This document shows, piece by piece, positions 15,124 to 26,400 of a stretch of DNA of 64,000 bases. The stretch is from positions 1-64,000 of the forward strand of contig CAMUYI010000009.1 in the NCBI GenBank assembly GCA_947164985.1. Direction: 5' to 3'. The notes under the pieces were generated by a model. The model was given only the letters and a program-made list of their open reading frames with translations, did not search any database and had not been told where the DNA came from. Numbering within the stretch: the first letter of the stretch is position 1; each line of letters starts with the position of its first letter. Source of the stretch: an uncultured Bacteroidales bacterium (GTDB taxonomy: Bacteria; Bacteroidota; Bacteroidia; Bacteroidales; Paludibacteraceae). Both the position numbers and the translations under genes were made by a program.

Positions 15124-16530
15124 TCAGCAACGCTGAAATTTTGACCTTGATCGAGCTATATTGAAGTTACGAGGACTCCTTCCAGTTTTACCAAAGCGCT
15201 CCTCGATTGCCTCCAATATTTGAGGAGATTTTATGGGATCGAGATTTTCGATGTATCCGAGATCAATATTTCTGAATAAGCAATCCCATATAGCAGGATC
15301 CGATTCCGCAACCGCGGTCTCCAATTCGCTTTCTACAAATTGTACTTTTTCATCATCGTAGCATTTGCGGGTAAGATATTTAAAGGGCTTGTTTGCTATA
15401 TCTAAGGATGCTTTTATCGACTTTGTTTTAGATGCGGGATAAGCCTCCTCAAAAAACTGCACCATATGCCCATAGCCGTCATGCCCTTTCATATGTTTTA
15501 AAGCACACTCAAGGAAAGCTCTCACAACTGCCCATATATCCTTTCGTTGCTCTTCGTCAAAGAAAGAATCGATTCCATCTCGCTCTTGAGAGTACTTTAA
15601 TTGCTTCAGAAAGAACTGGCGATAGGCGACATCCCTTTGGTAACGGTTAAGGAAGATGTTGATGTATGCCTCATACAATTTGAACGCATTATCAATGGGG
15701 AGATCAAAGCGCACTTGGTTAGCACGAGGTACTTTTTCAAAATCCGAGATATACCATGTCGGGAAGGCTGTATTTTTATTTGTAGCTGGACAAAAAACGG
15801 AGAAACTATGAATCAGCACATTGGCAATATCATCCATATCCGGCCTATTTGTTAATATTCGCTCTATAGCATATCGTGCCATACGATAATTGACATAAGA
15901 GGCAGGAAAACCTTCTGTCACTACCTTTCTATCTTTATCACGCAAATACAACTGAAAATCAAAATAAGTACAAAGTTCCTCATTTTCATCTGTATTCACG
16001 ATAAAGAGTGAATGGGTACATAACATCAATATCTCTGGTTTTTTCATCAATTGTGCCAATTCCCTTCGGAAAAGCATACGCATGTATTGGTCAAGTAAAT
16101 ACATGGTCTGTTGTCCAAAATGATATTCTAAGATATCCTGTTTCTGCTGTTTCCACAACATTGCCTCTTTTATCAAAAGAGCCATTGCGTCATGTGTCTG
16201 CAGGATATCTGTATGCACAGGTGATTGCTTATAATAATCCCAGATTTCTTTTGCCAAGTCGCCTTCTTTATCCGTCAATGGATCTATGCATAGCAAGAGT
16301 GCGGGTATTCCTTGAATGAGAATATCTTGCTCAGAAATATTCGTTACTTCCGCTTTATGGAGTTCGTTATACTGTCCCGGTATGTCCTCTTTTCGCCAAG
16401 GTGCATTTATTAAGCATATCGCCTTCTTTTCCGGCACAAAGAAGACGCACCCTTCTCTATTTCCAGGCCAGTCATCCCTATATTTAGAGAGTTGGCGCGA
16501 AGAGGATACTATTTTAGACAATTCTTCCAT
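15124..16530 (-). CDS. Unrecognised 468-aa protein without signal peptide, last gene of secreted-protein operon
   Basis: Begins MEELSKIVSSSRQLSKYRDD, with no signal peptide or membrane span, so it is probably cytosolic. It is largely helical and rich in aromatic and charged residues (YLLDQYMRMLFRRELAQLMK, AYINIFLNRYQRDVAYRQFF), with a basic end (ARSRSKFQRC). Nothing in it matches a catalytic motif I know. Its start is only 17 bp after the T9SS-tailed protein gene, and no promoter or terminator is visible between them, so it is probably translated from the same message as the four secreted proteins. An accessory role for those proteins, for example as a chaperone or immunity factor for the Rhs protein, is possible but only inferred from position. 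Confidence 0.6.
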   Translation of the reverse strand: MEELSKIVSSSRQLSKYRDDWPGNREGCVFFVPEKKAICLINAPWRKEDIPGQYNELHKAEVTNISEQDILIQGIPALLLCIDPLTDKEGDLAKEIWDYYKQSPVHTDILQTHDAMALLIKEAMLWKQQKQDILEYHFGQQTMYLLDQYMRMLFRRELAQLMKKPEILMLCTHSLFIVNTDENEELCTYFDFQLYLRDKDRKVVTEGFPASYVNYRMARYAIERILTNRPDMDDIANVLIHSFSVFCPATNKNTAFPTWYISDFEKVPRANQVRFDLPIDNAFKLYEAYINIFLNRYQRDVAYRQFFLKQLKYSQERDGIDSFFDEEQRKDIWAVVRAFLECALKHMKGHDGYGHMVQFFEEAYPASKTKSIKASLDIANKPFKYLTRKCYDDEKVQFVESELETAVAESDPAIWDCLFRNIDLGYIENLDPIKSPQILEAIEERFGKTGRSPRNFNIARSRSKFQRC

Positions 16531-16547
16531 AGAGGAACGGAGGGTAA

Positions 16548-19358
16548 TTAATGAGCGGAGGAGAGGTTTTGCTTGATGATTTTTCGGATGTGTATCTCTC
16601 CGTCTGCTGTCTCTATGGCAACAAGGTAGGTGCCATCGACCAAATTGCCCACGGGGAGGCCTGCTTCAGTAACCGCCGCGAAGCGCGCCACCACCACACC
16701 GTCAAGCGAATAGATGGCCAAGGAGCGGATATTCTCCGTCTCGCCTGTGACATACAGTCTGTCGCGTACGGGATTAGGATAGACGGCATATTGCCCCGAA
16801 TAAGTGCATGTCATCAAGTCCGTTGCCGACTGAGGCAGCAAATGGAAAACAAAAGGAGTCATTATTGAGCCCGTTGGTTCATTGGAGAATGTCAATTGCT
16901 CCGCAATCGTTTCTGTTTGCTGCGTGATATGATTATATGCGTTAAATCTAACCGGCGAAGCTATTTCCATATCACCGTAAATAAGCATATGTATCTGTCC
17001 ATTCACATACGAACCTATACCAACCACCTCGTTCCCCACATACGCCACCACGGTATAAACACCTTCCGTCATCTCCTGCTCCGCAGTATCTTTAAGCACC
17101 GCGATGAGCGTAGCGTTATCGGGATAGCGATGGATGGCGGTGTTCAGCGGCAGATTCTCGTTGAGTATGCGTCTCGGGGCCGGGTGAATATCCAAATGAG
17201 CATTTGCGACAGCGAACTGCATTGTCCGCGCAGACTGGGTATAATACATAATTCCATCACCCGGGGAAAGCGTTTGGAGAGTTCCGATCCATTGTCCGCC
17301 ATGGAAGACGGAGAACGCTTCATAGGTCTTGATAATATCTCCTTCCGATGGCAGGAAATCTGACCATGTATTGGTGAGGTTCGTCACAAAGGAAAGCGGA
17401 TAACCAATACGATTCCAGCCTGGTTGCAGTGACACTTGACTTTCATCTGCATTGCATGCGATACCCTGCCATGTATGCTGAACAGATTGGTTGGTTCGTA
17501 TCTTGTATGATTCTTTCGGAGATAAAACAGTTACGACCGGCATGTTACCACAAAGCGAATCCACCGACGCTTGAATGGGTTGCAGGAAAGTGGTTGTGTT
17601 CCGGTTCGGGGCATCCACAAGGTATGACGAGAACCAGTTCCAGCCTTCTACCAGATTGATCGTCAAGGAGACGCTATCTTGATGCCATTGGACAGTAACG
17701 GTGTCGGACGGTTCTGAGGCACATGAACCATTGTCAACCCGCACAAAGTATTGCCCTGCGACGGACGGCACGAAACGGGAGTCCGTAGAAACGATCTGTT
17801 CTTGCACATCATCACACCGCATCCATTGATTGCCTTCCAATGCAGAAGAAACGAGCACAGAATCATTCTCTATGGAGATGAACGGTTTCTGCGGGACAGG
17901 AAGGACGGACAATTCCAAGACATAGGTGCTGTCACACATATGCTCGGAAACGGCACGCGTATAGATATACGAACCAGCCTGCGCATAGACTGTATCAAAG
18001 AACGGGTATGTATCCCCTTCGCATATTTGGACACGTATCGTATCGTTATCCGGATGAGCGAGGACATGGAACATAACGAGCCGGAAAGGCTTACTGAAGG
18101 ACAGTCCTCCCTGATCGGTGGTTGAAAGGCGTATCTGATAGACCGTATCATCGGCGCAAGCCAATGAATTGCGTAGCATGAGCTGATCTTCTTCCACCAA
18201 GAAGAGGTCGTTATGGATAGCTCCTTCTCCTTCCGCCAGCGCATACGTGAAGAGGCCTTCCTCCGTGTCTATGGACGTGATAGTTGCGATATAACCTCCG
18301 GCGGATAAGTCATCCCGGAAAACAGAATCCGAAAGCAGAATATCGGATGGTGCAATATTCGCATTGAGGATGAGGTCGGGAGTTGTTTTGAAAGGTTCGC
18401 GATTACCGACATTGTCTTCCGCAATGGAGATGAGCTTGTAAGAGTCACCCATTTCAAGTTGCATATCGATGACGGTATCTACCGGGTATGCACCTATCTC
18501 CTGCCATGTACCCATGTTATCCGTCTGATAAAGAAGAACTCGCTTGACGCCACATCCGTTCAAGTCATCGGAAGCAGTGAAAGAGAGATGATAGAGCAAG
18601 GGGGTTGTCTCATCCGGGGTGCTGATGATTGTACTCTGCGGCGCTCCTGCATCGACCCGGTTGCACCACCGGTTGGTAGGGATGGTATCGTTCTGGTCAA
18701 AGAGGATATCCGCATGGAAACCGATGGTATCGCCTGTCTGCATGGTCGGTAGCGGTTGCATAGAAAAGGTGACATATCCTTCGCCAATATGGGTAGAGTC
18801 ATTGACGGGCAACAATCCACGGTCAAACTGCCACGGCGCAATTCCGGTGATGGGGTCAATGGACGTAAAATGCCAGTAGCCCTGCTGTTGCTGCATATCC
18901 AGGCCAGCCACCAGATCCACATAGATGAACATGCTATCGCGTAAGTCGATACGCGTCTTGTAGGCATTGCCTTTGGTAGCAATGGGATAGTTATGCAGGG
19001 CGAAGTTGTACTCTCCCAATTGGAAGGAGTTCATCATATCCGGATAGGGGAACTGAAAACGCACATCAATGATTTGCGCATTCGCTCCGGCTATCTCTTC
19101 GGCATTCTCGAAGAAGATGGTGTAGTGCAGTACATCGTTCACACTGACCCATCTTACGGAATCATACCCGACCGGCCCATCCAATTCATTCGGGTCACCA
19201 GAGCGCACCAATGATGCCGAAGCCTCATCGCCAATGAATGGTTTTGGCGTTTCTGAAGATCCTTTGCCTTGATCTCCACAAGTACGGCATCCACAATCTG
19301 CACATATATGTATAACAATGCCAAAAGACATCATTAAATATACTATTAACTTTTTCAT
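16548..19358 (-). CDS. Secreted T9SS cargo, cadherin-like and GWNW modules, 936 aa
   Basis: The signal peptide (MKKLIVYLMMSFGIVIHICA) is followed by a Cys-rich start (CGCRTCGDQG). A middle part carries an Ig-like/cadherin-like domain near residues 335-430 (IAPSDILLSDSVF ... YALAEGEGAIHNDLF). Residues about 570-740 form the GWNW module (EGWNWFSSYL, PGWNRIGYPL, PSEGDIIKTYEAFSVF, WIGTLQTLSPGDGIMYYT), shared with the giant protein at 1107-11195. The last 80 residues (YAVYPNPVRDRLYV ... LVDGTYLVAIET ... IHIRKIIK) are a type A T9SS sorting domain, so it is carried across the outer membrane by the type IX system and attached to the surface. It is the fourth secreted-protein gene of the operon, 53 bp after the Rhs gene. 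Confidence 0.85.
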   Translation of the reverse strand: MKKLIVYLMMSFGIVIHICADCGCRTCGDQGKGSSETPKPFIGDEASASLVRSGDPNELDGPVGYDSVRWVSVNDVLHYTIFFENAEEIAGANAQIIDVRFQFPYPDMMNSFQLGEYNFALHNYPIATKGNAYKTRIDLRDSMFIYVDLVAGLDMQQQQGYWHFTSIDPITGIAPWQFDRGLLPVNDSTHIGEGYVTFSMQPLPTMQTGDTIGFHADILFDQNDTIPTNRWCNRVDAGAPQSTIISTPDETTPLLYHLSFTASDDLNGCGVKRVLLYQTDNMGTWQEIGAYPVDTVIDMQLEMGDSYKLISIAEDNVGNREPFKTTPDLILNANIAPSDILLSDSVFRDDLSAGGYIATITSIDTEEGLFTYALAEGEGAIHNDLFLVEEDQLMLRNSLACADDTVYQIRLSTTDQGGLSFSKPFRLVMFHVLAHPDNDTIRVQICEGDTYPFFDTVYAQAGSYIYTRAVSEHMCDSTYVLELSVLPVPQKPFISIENDSVLVSSALEGNQWMRCDDVQEQIVSTDSRFVPSVAGQYFVRVDNGSCASEPSDTVTVQWHQDSVSLTINLVEGWNWFSSYLVDAPNRNTTTFLQPIQASVDSLCGNMPVVTVLSPKESYKIRTNQSVQHTWQGIACNADESQVSLQPGWNRIGYPLSFVTNLTNTWSDFLPSEGDIIKTYEAFSVFHGGQWIGTLQTLSPGDGIMYYTQSARTMQFAVANAHLDIHPAPRRILNENLPLNTAIHRYPDNATLIAVLKDTAEQEMTEGVYTVVAYVGNEVVGIGSYVNGQIHMLIYGDMEIASPVRFNAYNHITQQTETIAEQLTFSNEPTGSIMTPFVFHLLPQSATDLMTCTYSGQYAVYPNPVRDRLYVTGETENIRSLAIYSLDGVVVARFAAVTEAGLPVGNLVDGTYLVAIETADGEIHIRKIIKQNLSSAH

Positions 19359-19411
19359 ATATCTCAGTGTTGTTCTATATATTTTTATCTTAATAAACCA
19401 CTACTTAAATA

Positions 19412-22400
19412 TTATAAAGCGATAGCCCATGCAGGTAAGGCTTCTGGTGCAAGAACGGCTGTTGCTGCTATTCCAACTCCGATGGCTACTCCCAAAGCTG
19501 CCGCACCAAGATATGGATGATCTCCCTCTGCCCAATCTTTTGCTGAATTCCACCCATTATTTATATTGTTTCTAGCATTATCCAGATAAGGATGTTCTCC
19601 ATTCAACCAGTCCCCTATTGGATTGTTATTTGGAGTCCTCCCTTCATTAAAATCATGAGCATATTTTCCCGTCACATCAAGATTCTCTCCTGATTTGGAC
19701 TTGTCTTTTTGAGGCTCTGGGATAGTCTCGCCGCCATCACAACCTGTATTAGATTCTCCGGAAGACCAATTCCCCAAATTACTTCCGCTTGAATTTCCCT
19801 CGGGATTACTAAAGTTTCCTCCAGTATTTGCTCCTTTACCTCCTCTACCACTTGAGCCCCAACCAGGAATAGTTATATCTAAAAATGCATAACCATATCT
19901 ATCAACATAACCAACACTCCTATTTCCCACATACGCGTAGTCGTTCATACCGTCAATGTAGAGGAGCGGGTCATGCTGCATGAAGCGGCCAAAGGAAGGA
20001 TGGAGATGACGGGCGCGGAAATAGTAATTGCCACTTTCGTAATCGTATTCACGACCGGTAAAGAGGATGGTATTGCCAATCTTCGACTGCGCCATAACGG
20101 TGCCATCGTTGTCATAGAAGGTAGGTGTACCGAAGGCATCGTAGTCCATGTACTCCACCCGATTGCCTGACTGGTCACTAATCGCCATGACCGAACCAAG
20201 ATGATTGGTATGGTAATAATAGACCTTATCGCCTGCCTGCATTTGCAGAATCTCATCTATGTCATTGCCAAAGACATACTGACGTGCGAGCTGGTCATTA
20301 TCATACTCTTCCACCATCTGATCGCCCACATAGAAGTAGGTAAGATGTTGCGATGGCGAATTTTTTGCTACGCGACGTCCCAAAGCATCGTACGCATAGG
20401 TATAATCCGCATCCGTTTTGATGAGACGGTTTGCCAAATCATACTGGTAGGTATGGATGCCATCGTTGAGCAGATTGCCGTTATTATCGTACTGCGGCGA
20501 CACAGCAGGCGAAGCACCTATAGCGGTATAAGCGTTCATGTTATCCGCCGAATAGGTGACGGACTGCCCGTTATTGTTTACGCGCGTACGGTTGTTGAGC
20601 AAGTCATACTGCCATGCGACGGAATAGGCACCTCGCTGCATTTGCGTCAGCTGCCCGATGGCATCGTAGGTGTATATCTCCGAACGGGACTGGTCGTGGG
20701 TATTGATGCGCGAAAGCATGTTTCCTACTGCATCGTATGTCATCTGCCATCCTGTGAGCTGACGATTATCGCTGATGCCAGACAGACGTCCATTGGCATC
20801 GTACGTATATTGCGTATTCACGCCATTGCCGAAGACCCGGCGTGTATATTGCGAGGCGGTGTTATACTCCGCCTGCATCACTTCGCTGCCATTCTTAATG
20901 ATCGAGGTTATCTGATTGCGAGCATTGAGTCGTTCTTCAATGAGTGCTCCACTGGGGTAAGTGAGACGACGGATGTTATCTGCCGTGAGGTAAGCATAAG
21001 AGGTCGTTTTACCATTAAGTGTCTCAGAGAGTACTCGCCCTGCAAGGTCATAAGTAAAGTTGACCGTAGCCGCAGCATTGAGAGCCGAAACAATCTGTCC
21101 GGCAGCATCGTATGTGTAGTGGTCTGTGTTTCCATCCGCAAACGAGCGTGAAAGCAGTCTGCCTACTGCATTATAGGAAAGATTGATGGCATTCCCTGCA
21201 CGATCCACCACACGTGTGATATTTCCCACGGCATCGTAGGTATATTGGAACGAGCGTGCATTTGCGAAGGTGATGACCGTATTGCGATTGAGCGCATCGT
21301 AGGTATAGGAGGTTGTGTTTCCCCGTGCATCGGTTATACGGGCAAGGTTGCCGTTCCCGTCATACTCATATTGTGTCTGGGCATGCAGTGCATCCTCTTC
21401 CGTCAGCAATTCATCGCGCGAGGAATAGGTAAGAATATGCCGATTACTTAACGCATCCTGTATGGCGGTGATATTGGAATTGTTATCATAAGTATAAGAT
21501 GTCGTTTCACCTGCCGGAGTAGTAGCAGTGAGCACTCGGTTGAGTGCATCGTAGGCATAGGTCATCGTACGACCTTCACCATCTGTTTCCGTCATCCGAT
21601 TGCCATTGGCATCGTAGGTATAGGAAGCCACGAGTCCCATTTTATCCTGAATACTTATGAGATGATTAGATGCATTGTAATCGTAAGTAAAGTTGTTGCC
21701 ATTCGCCATGAGTGCGGTTATCAGATTGCCTTGTCCATCGTAGTCATAGGAATTGGTTTCTCCTGCGGGATTGGTTTCAGATAGCAGGTGATGACGGTCA
21801 TCCCAACGATAGGAAGATTGTCGTCCTAAGGGATCAGTAAGGGATATGACATTACCGTTCCCGTCGTAGGAGAGACGAGTTACTTGCCCCATAGCATTGG
21901 TAATGGAGGTGATGTTGTCCAGACTGTTGTACGTAAGAGCAGTGATATGTCCCGCTTCATCGGTCAAACGGACAATACGTCCTTTCCTGTCATAACTGAA
22001 AGTTTGTATGCCACCTAACGCATTCGTCTGCTGAATAATGCGCCCCATGGCGTCGACCTGATACGTAGTGCTATTCTGCCGCGCATCCCGTATTGCAATC
22101 AAATTACCATACTGGTCATATGTATATTGCGTGGTAAAACCCGCAGGGTCGGTGATGGCAGCAATGGTTCCATTCTCATTATACTGCGTAGAGGTCACAT
22201 TGCCGTTGGCATCGGTGGCTCTTGTCTGCCATCCGTGCGCATCATACTCGAAACGCGAAGTCACCCCTAATGGAGCATTGATTTGCGTGAGACATCCCTT
22301 GTCGTCATAGGTGAAACGATAGGTATTACCGTTCTTGTCCTGATAGGATGCTACTTGGTTGAAGTCCGATGTATAGGTATATCGTTCGGTATGTCCCAAG

Positions 22401-23464
22401 GCATCGGTAGCCGAGAGCATGTTTCCTTTGTCATCATAGGTATAATGCGACGTGTTTCCATTGGCATCCGTACGAGCGATTACATTGTCATTCTCATCAT
22501 ATTGTATTTTGGATTGAATGCCGCAGCAAAGTCCGACCTGCTCTATGACACGTCCCTTACTATCCCATTTGAAATAGGAATACTGGTTTGCAGGCTGGGT
22601 ATAGGTTATAAAGAGCGTACGGTCTTTCTCATAGCGGATAGAGAGGTCGCTGTCCGCTGTTTTGACGCGGCTGGTCATGCCGGATATGTTATAGGATATA
22701 TCCGTTATACATCCTGCTGCATCCACGATACGATTGATACGATTGCGATTATCGTAGCGATAGGTGGTTATTCCGCCGTCAGGGTTCTTGACACTTTGAA
22801 GACGCCCGTTTGCATCATATGTATAGGTAATGATACCATTGAGTGTAGAACCTGCAACTTGTGCCAGATGTCCGTCATTCCAAGTAAGGGTTAAGGTATG
22901 TCCTACCGCGTCCCGAATGCCTGTCAGCAGACTATCCGTATAGGTATATTCCGTACGATTGCCAAAGCGATCCTGCTTGGCAGTCAGAACCGGATAGTCG
23001 ATATTGAAGAACTCATACCGTTCCCCTATTTTGGTAACTAACAAGTACTTGTCGGCTTCCGGCTGCGTGAGCGTAGCATATATGCCGGCCGGTGCTTGAT
23101 ATTCACGGTCGTATTTCACATATAAATCCTGTCTGCCGTCTCCAGATTGGATAGTGACCCCGCCGATGGCATCTATCTCATACGTCATCATGGCTTCCAA
23201 TGTAAAGCCATTGCCAAATCCTATGTTTTTGTCCGCATAGGATGAGTTATAGTAGAACCGCAGTTCGAGCGGCATCTGCGTGTTGGGCGACGTGATATCC
23301 GTTCTGCCGAAGAAGAGGACACCGTTATAACTATTGACCCATAGGTCACCCGGTCCGGTAATTTTCGGATGGATAAGCGTTTGTGCCATCAGGAAGTCGC
23401 TGCATAGCAGAACGATTCCTAACAATACAACACGATACAAATATGATGTGTGCTTCATAATCAT
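19412..23464 (-). CDS. Secreted Rhs/YD-repeat protein, 1350 aa
   Basis: A signal peptide (VVLLGIVLLCSDFLMAQ) leads into dozens of YD repeats (for example YTYDANGRLQSV, YRYDNRNRI) from about residue 150 to 1080. The Rhs core follows: YYHTNHLGSVMAISD, then YYFRARHLHPSFGRFMQHDP and YAYVGNRSVGYVDRYG near 1165-1190. Such repeats form a hollow shell around a C-terminal tip that is cleaved at the core. The tip here (about 1191-1350) is Gly/Ser/Asn-rich, then has a twice-repeated segment (DWLNGEHPYL, DWAEGDHPYL) and ends in a hydrophobic stretch (LGVAIGVGIAATAVLA) with no recognisable toxin domain. No immunity-like gene follows directly. A second ATG at 23458 may be the start. Neighbours are T9SS cargo genes, but this protein has no T9SS tail. 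Confidence 0.9.
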   Translation of the reverse strand: MIMKHTSYLYRVVLLGIVLLCSDFLMAQTLIHPKITGPGDLWVNSYNGVLFFGRTDITSPNTQMPLELRFYYNSSYADKNIGFGNGFTLEAMMTYEIDAIGGVTIQSGDGRQDLYVKYDREYQAPAGIYATLTQPEADKYLLVTKIGERYEFFNIDYPVLTAKQDRFGNRTEYTYTDSLLTGIRDAVGHTLTLTWNDGHLAQVAGSTLNGIITYTYDANGRLQSVKNPDGGITTYRYDNRNRINRIVDAAGCITDISYNISGMTSRVKTADSDLSIRYEKDRTLFITYTQPANQYSYFKWDSKGRVIEQVGLCCGIQSKIQYDENDNVIARTDANGNTSHYTYDDKGNMLSATDALGHTERYTYTSDFNQVASYQDKNGNTYRFTYDDKGCLTQINAPLGVTSRFEYDAHGWQTRATDANGNVTSTQYNENGTIAAITDPAGFTTQYTYDQYGNLIAIRDARQNSTTYQVDAMGRIIQQTNALGGIQTFSYDRKGRIVRLTDEAGHITALTYNSLDNITSITNAMGQVTRLSYDGNGNVISLTDPLGRQSSYRWDDRHHLLSETNPAGETNSYDYDGQGNLITALMANGNNFTYDYNASNHLISIQDKMGLVASYTYDANGNRMTETDGEGRTMTYAYDALNRVLTATTPAGETTSYTYDNNSNITAIQDALSNRHILTYSSRDELLTEEDALHAQTQYEYDGNGNLARITDARGNTTSYTYDALNRNTVITFANARSFQYTYDAVGNITRVVDRAGNAINLSYNAVGRLLSRSFADGNTDHYTYDAAGQIVSALNAAATVNFTYDLAGRVLSETLNGKTTSYAYLTADNIRRLTYPSGALIEERLNARNQITSIIKNGSEVMQAEYNTASQYTRRVFGNGVNTQYTYDANGRLSGISDNRQLTGWQMTYDAVGNMLSRINTHDQSRSEIYTYDAIGQLTQMQRGAYSVAWQYDLLNNRTRVNNNGQSVTYSADNMNAYTAIGASPAVSPQYDNNGNLLNDGIHTYQYDLANRLIKTDADYTYAYDALGRRVAKNSPSQHLTYFYVGDQMVEEYDNDQLARQYVFGNDIDEILQMQAGDKVYYYHTNHLGSVMAISDQSGNRVEYMDYDAFGTPTFYDNDGTVMAQSKIGNTILFTGREYDYESGNYYFRARHLHPSFGRFMQHDPLLYIDGMNDYAYVGNRSVGYVDRYGYAFLDITIPGWGSSGRGGKGANTGGNFSNPEGNSSGSNLGNWSSGESNTGCDGGETIPEPQKDKSKSGENLDVTGKYAHDFNEGRTPNNNPIGDWLNGEHPYLDNARNNINNGWNSAKDWAEGDHPYLGAAALGVAIGVGIAATAVLAPEALPAWAIAL

Positions 23465-23467
23465 TTG

Positions 23468-26400
23468 TTATTTAAGTATATATACCGCTACAGTAATCGT
23501 ACCACTTGAAGGAGGTGTACAATAGACATTGACAATGCCTTGCTCTCCCGGAGGAATGGATACATATCCACGCGCATTGGTTTCACTATGCGGTTTATAG
23601 ATAAGCGTTTGTTGCGGATTAGCAAGCAGTTCTTCCACAGATAGTCCGATAACACCTTCGTTCACCACAATGCGTATCTCCGACAATTCGACATCGGTTG
23701 TTCCTCCGTTGGCATAGGAGAAAGTGAATGGGAAATACTGTGTACCAGCCCGCAATGCAGCAGGGAAGTCCAGTTTGAGTCCCAGGTCGAAGGCTCTTCC
23801 CTCCACTACCTCGAAGGCATTTTCAAGCGTTCCTTGAAGACCGTTTGGAAGTTCGGAGACAAGGCTGTATGTACCCACCTCTGCTTCGTTTAGGTTGAAA
23901 GTAACCGCAGATTTAGTTCCACCGTCCCATGTTACCACTTCGGCGGGTAGCGTTCGTGAACCAGACATCAATCGGAAATCCATGATGGAATCAAAGAGTG
24001 CGCCGTTGATATTTGTTGTTACCCAGCCTCCATTGCCGCCTTGCGTAAGGTCGAGTGAAGTAGCACCGAAGTTCACAGTTTCTGCTTTGAGAGACATAGC
24101 CGCTCCTTGCGGTTGCTGATAGCCTGACAAAGAGAAGGCAAATTCATCTGCAAGCATGGTTGCTCCGTTGTCTTGCGCAAGGATATAATACGTCCCAGCG
24201 GATATATTAGACAAGACTACCTCTTGCTGATTTGTTTGCAGTTTAGCCGAATGCCAATTGTTTCGCGAAGTAGATGGTACCGCACCTTGCGTTACATACA
24301 ATCCTGCTGCAGCACCCGCGGGGTGAGACAAACGTACTACAACACTTTGATTATTTCCTTCTTGGACTGTTAACTTAACCAATGCATGCGCATTGACATT
24401 ATAATCCGCGCCTATTTCCAAAGTACGGAAATCGAGTTGCAACGGAGAGGATGTGGAAGCGATATTATTTTCGTAATCACTTTCCGCTATTGTGCGCGTG
24501 GAGTTGGTGCGAAGTATCAGATAGTACGTTCCGCTTATAGTGCTGCTGATGACACCTGTTGCAGTACGAGTAATCTGCTCACCCGGAGCAAGGCGAACCG
24601 CACCGGAAACAACTCCAGCCATATTATCCTGCGTATCCCACTGACTATCGTTTGAGAGGTATAATATATCACGCAAATCACCATCTGCCTCAAATTCACC
24701 TATATTGGTAACGGTATAAGTGATAGAAACCGGTTCTCCACCATATATTACAGCCGGAACAGAAAGGTTGGTCACCACCAAATCAGCAGGATGATCATTC
24801 GCGTCCTGAATATAAATAGGTATTGCTTTATAGTTGTTATCTTCATCAGACTCCACCACAGCATTACCCACATCGGTGCGCACATAGAGCATGTAGTTGC
24901 CATGCATTTCTGCCGGTACCGTATAAGAGACAGAAGCATTATACGCTTGATTCGGGTTCAATATGCCCGAGTGAGTACGTGCTCCCAACTTGGTTGCATT
25001 CTTTGTATCCAACTTGCTACTTGGCGACAACCAGAAATCATCTGCCCATTTGGATTGCCTCGTTGTAATCTCAGATATGTTTTGGATAATGTAAGCAATA
25101 TCTACCTGTTCTCCTGCTCTCCATGTTTGAGGTGCTTGAACAGAAGCGACCGTCAAATCGGGAACAGCAGACAGATCCACCACCACTCCTTGTGAATAAT
25201 CTTTAGCCGAGTCTGATTTAAATGCCTGATTCTTCCCGTCAGGTACGATATGCAGATACCACTTTCCGGCCAGTTTATCTTCTATAGTCACCACCTGTTG
25301 GAATGCTTGTTGCTGGTTCGGAGATAATTCAGGACATTTTATGGTAACTAATAACACATTATTGGCATTGTCATATTTATTAAAAGATTCTGTTTTAGAC
25401 AGATAGACTTTCGTGTCAAATTTTGGATTACGCCATGTTCCTCTATTCTGCCACGCAAAGCGGATAGTATCCGGTTGCGATGTATAGAACGTATCCGGCA
25501 TTGCAACATTCACAAGAATCGGATCCGGCAATTGACCGTTTACCCATACGGGGCGATAGGCATGACTTTTAGACTTGTTTTTGGATTGAATTGTATTCTT
25601 TTCATCACAGCGAATGTGGAGATAATAATTACCACCCAACACATCTGCCGGAACACGGAAGCGTACGGTTACCATCACCGATGCATCTGCACGCAAATCG
25701 GCAGAAGAGCCTTCTATTGATATAGTTTGTAATGAGACTGCATTCTGTGCACTAAAACTATACGAAGTAGAAAGGAATATCTCTTTTGTAACATCCTGTT
25801 CAATGCGTTTGTCTCCGATATTCGTCAAGCGGAAAATAATCACTCCCGTAGAATCTGTGAATAGTTCCACCGGTGAATTAATATCATTAATTGCTATTGC
25901 AGGACCAGCGACAGGCGGTATTCGTTCTTCTTCCGTATATACGCACACCGTTTTAATCAAAGAAGAACGGTTGTTGGTCGTATTACTCTCCTTGATAGTA
26001 TGTCGTTTGTTGATATCCAAGAAGAAATACCGGATACCATCCAGTTGCGTCATCTTTGGAACAGTGACATTGGCTCTCAGCGTCTTTGTGCCTCCTACGG
26101 GTATAGTTATATCATTTTGCAATGTAGTTACCACCACGGCATTACTACCATCTTGATTGATGGTGGCATACAGGTTATCGGAAGAATGTCCATTCTGCAA
26201 ATCTGCCTGTCCATTATTCTGAATCGTCCATGAGAGAGCAACCTGATCGCCGGTGGTTAATGTATCACGCGACATGGTAAACTGCGTAATCACCAAATCC
26301 GGTTCAACGAAGCGTATACTATCCGAACGGATGATGTTATTGTTTTCTCCCGTTTCCGTTTCATCCACATTGTTTTCCGCATCCACTTGCACATAGATAT

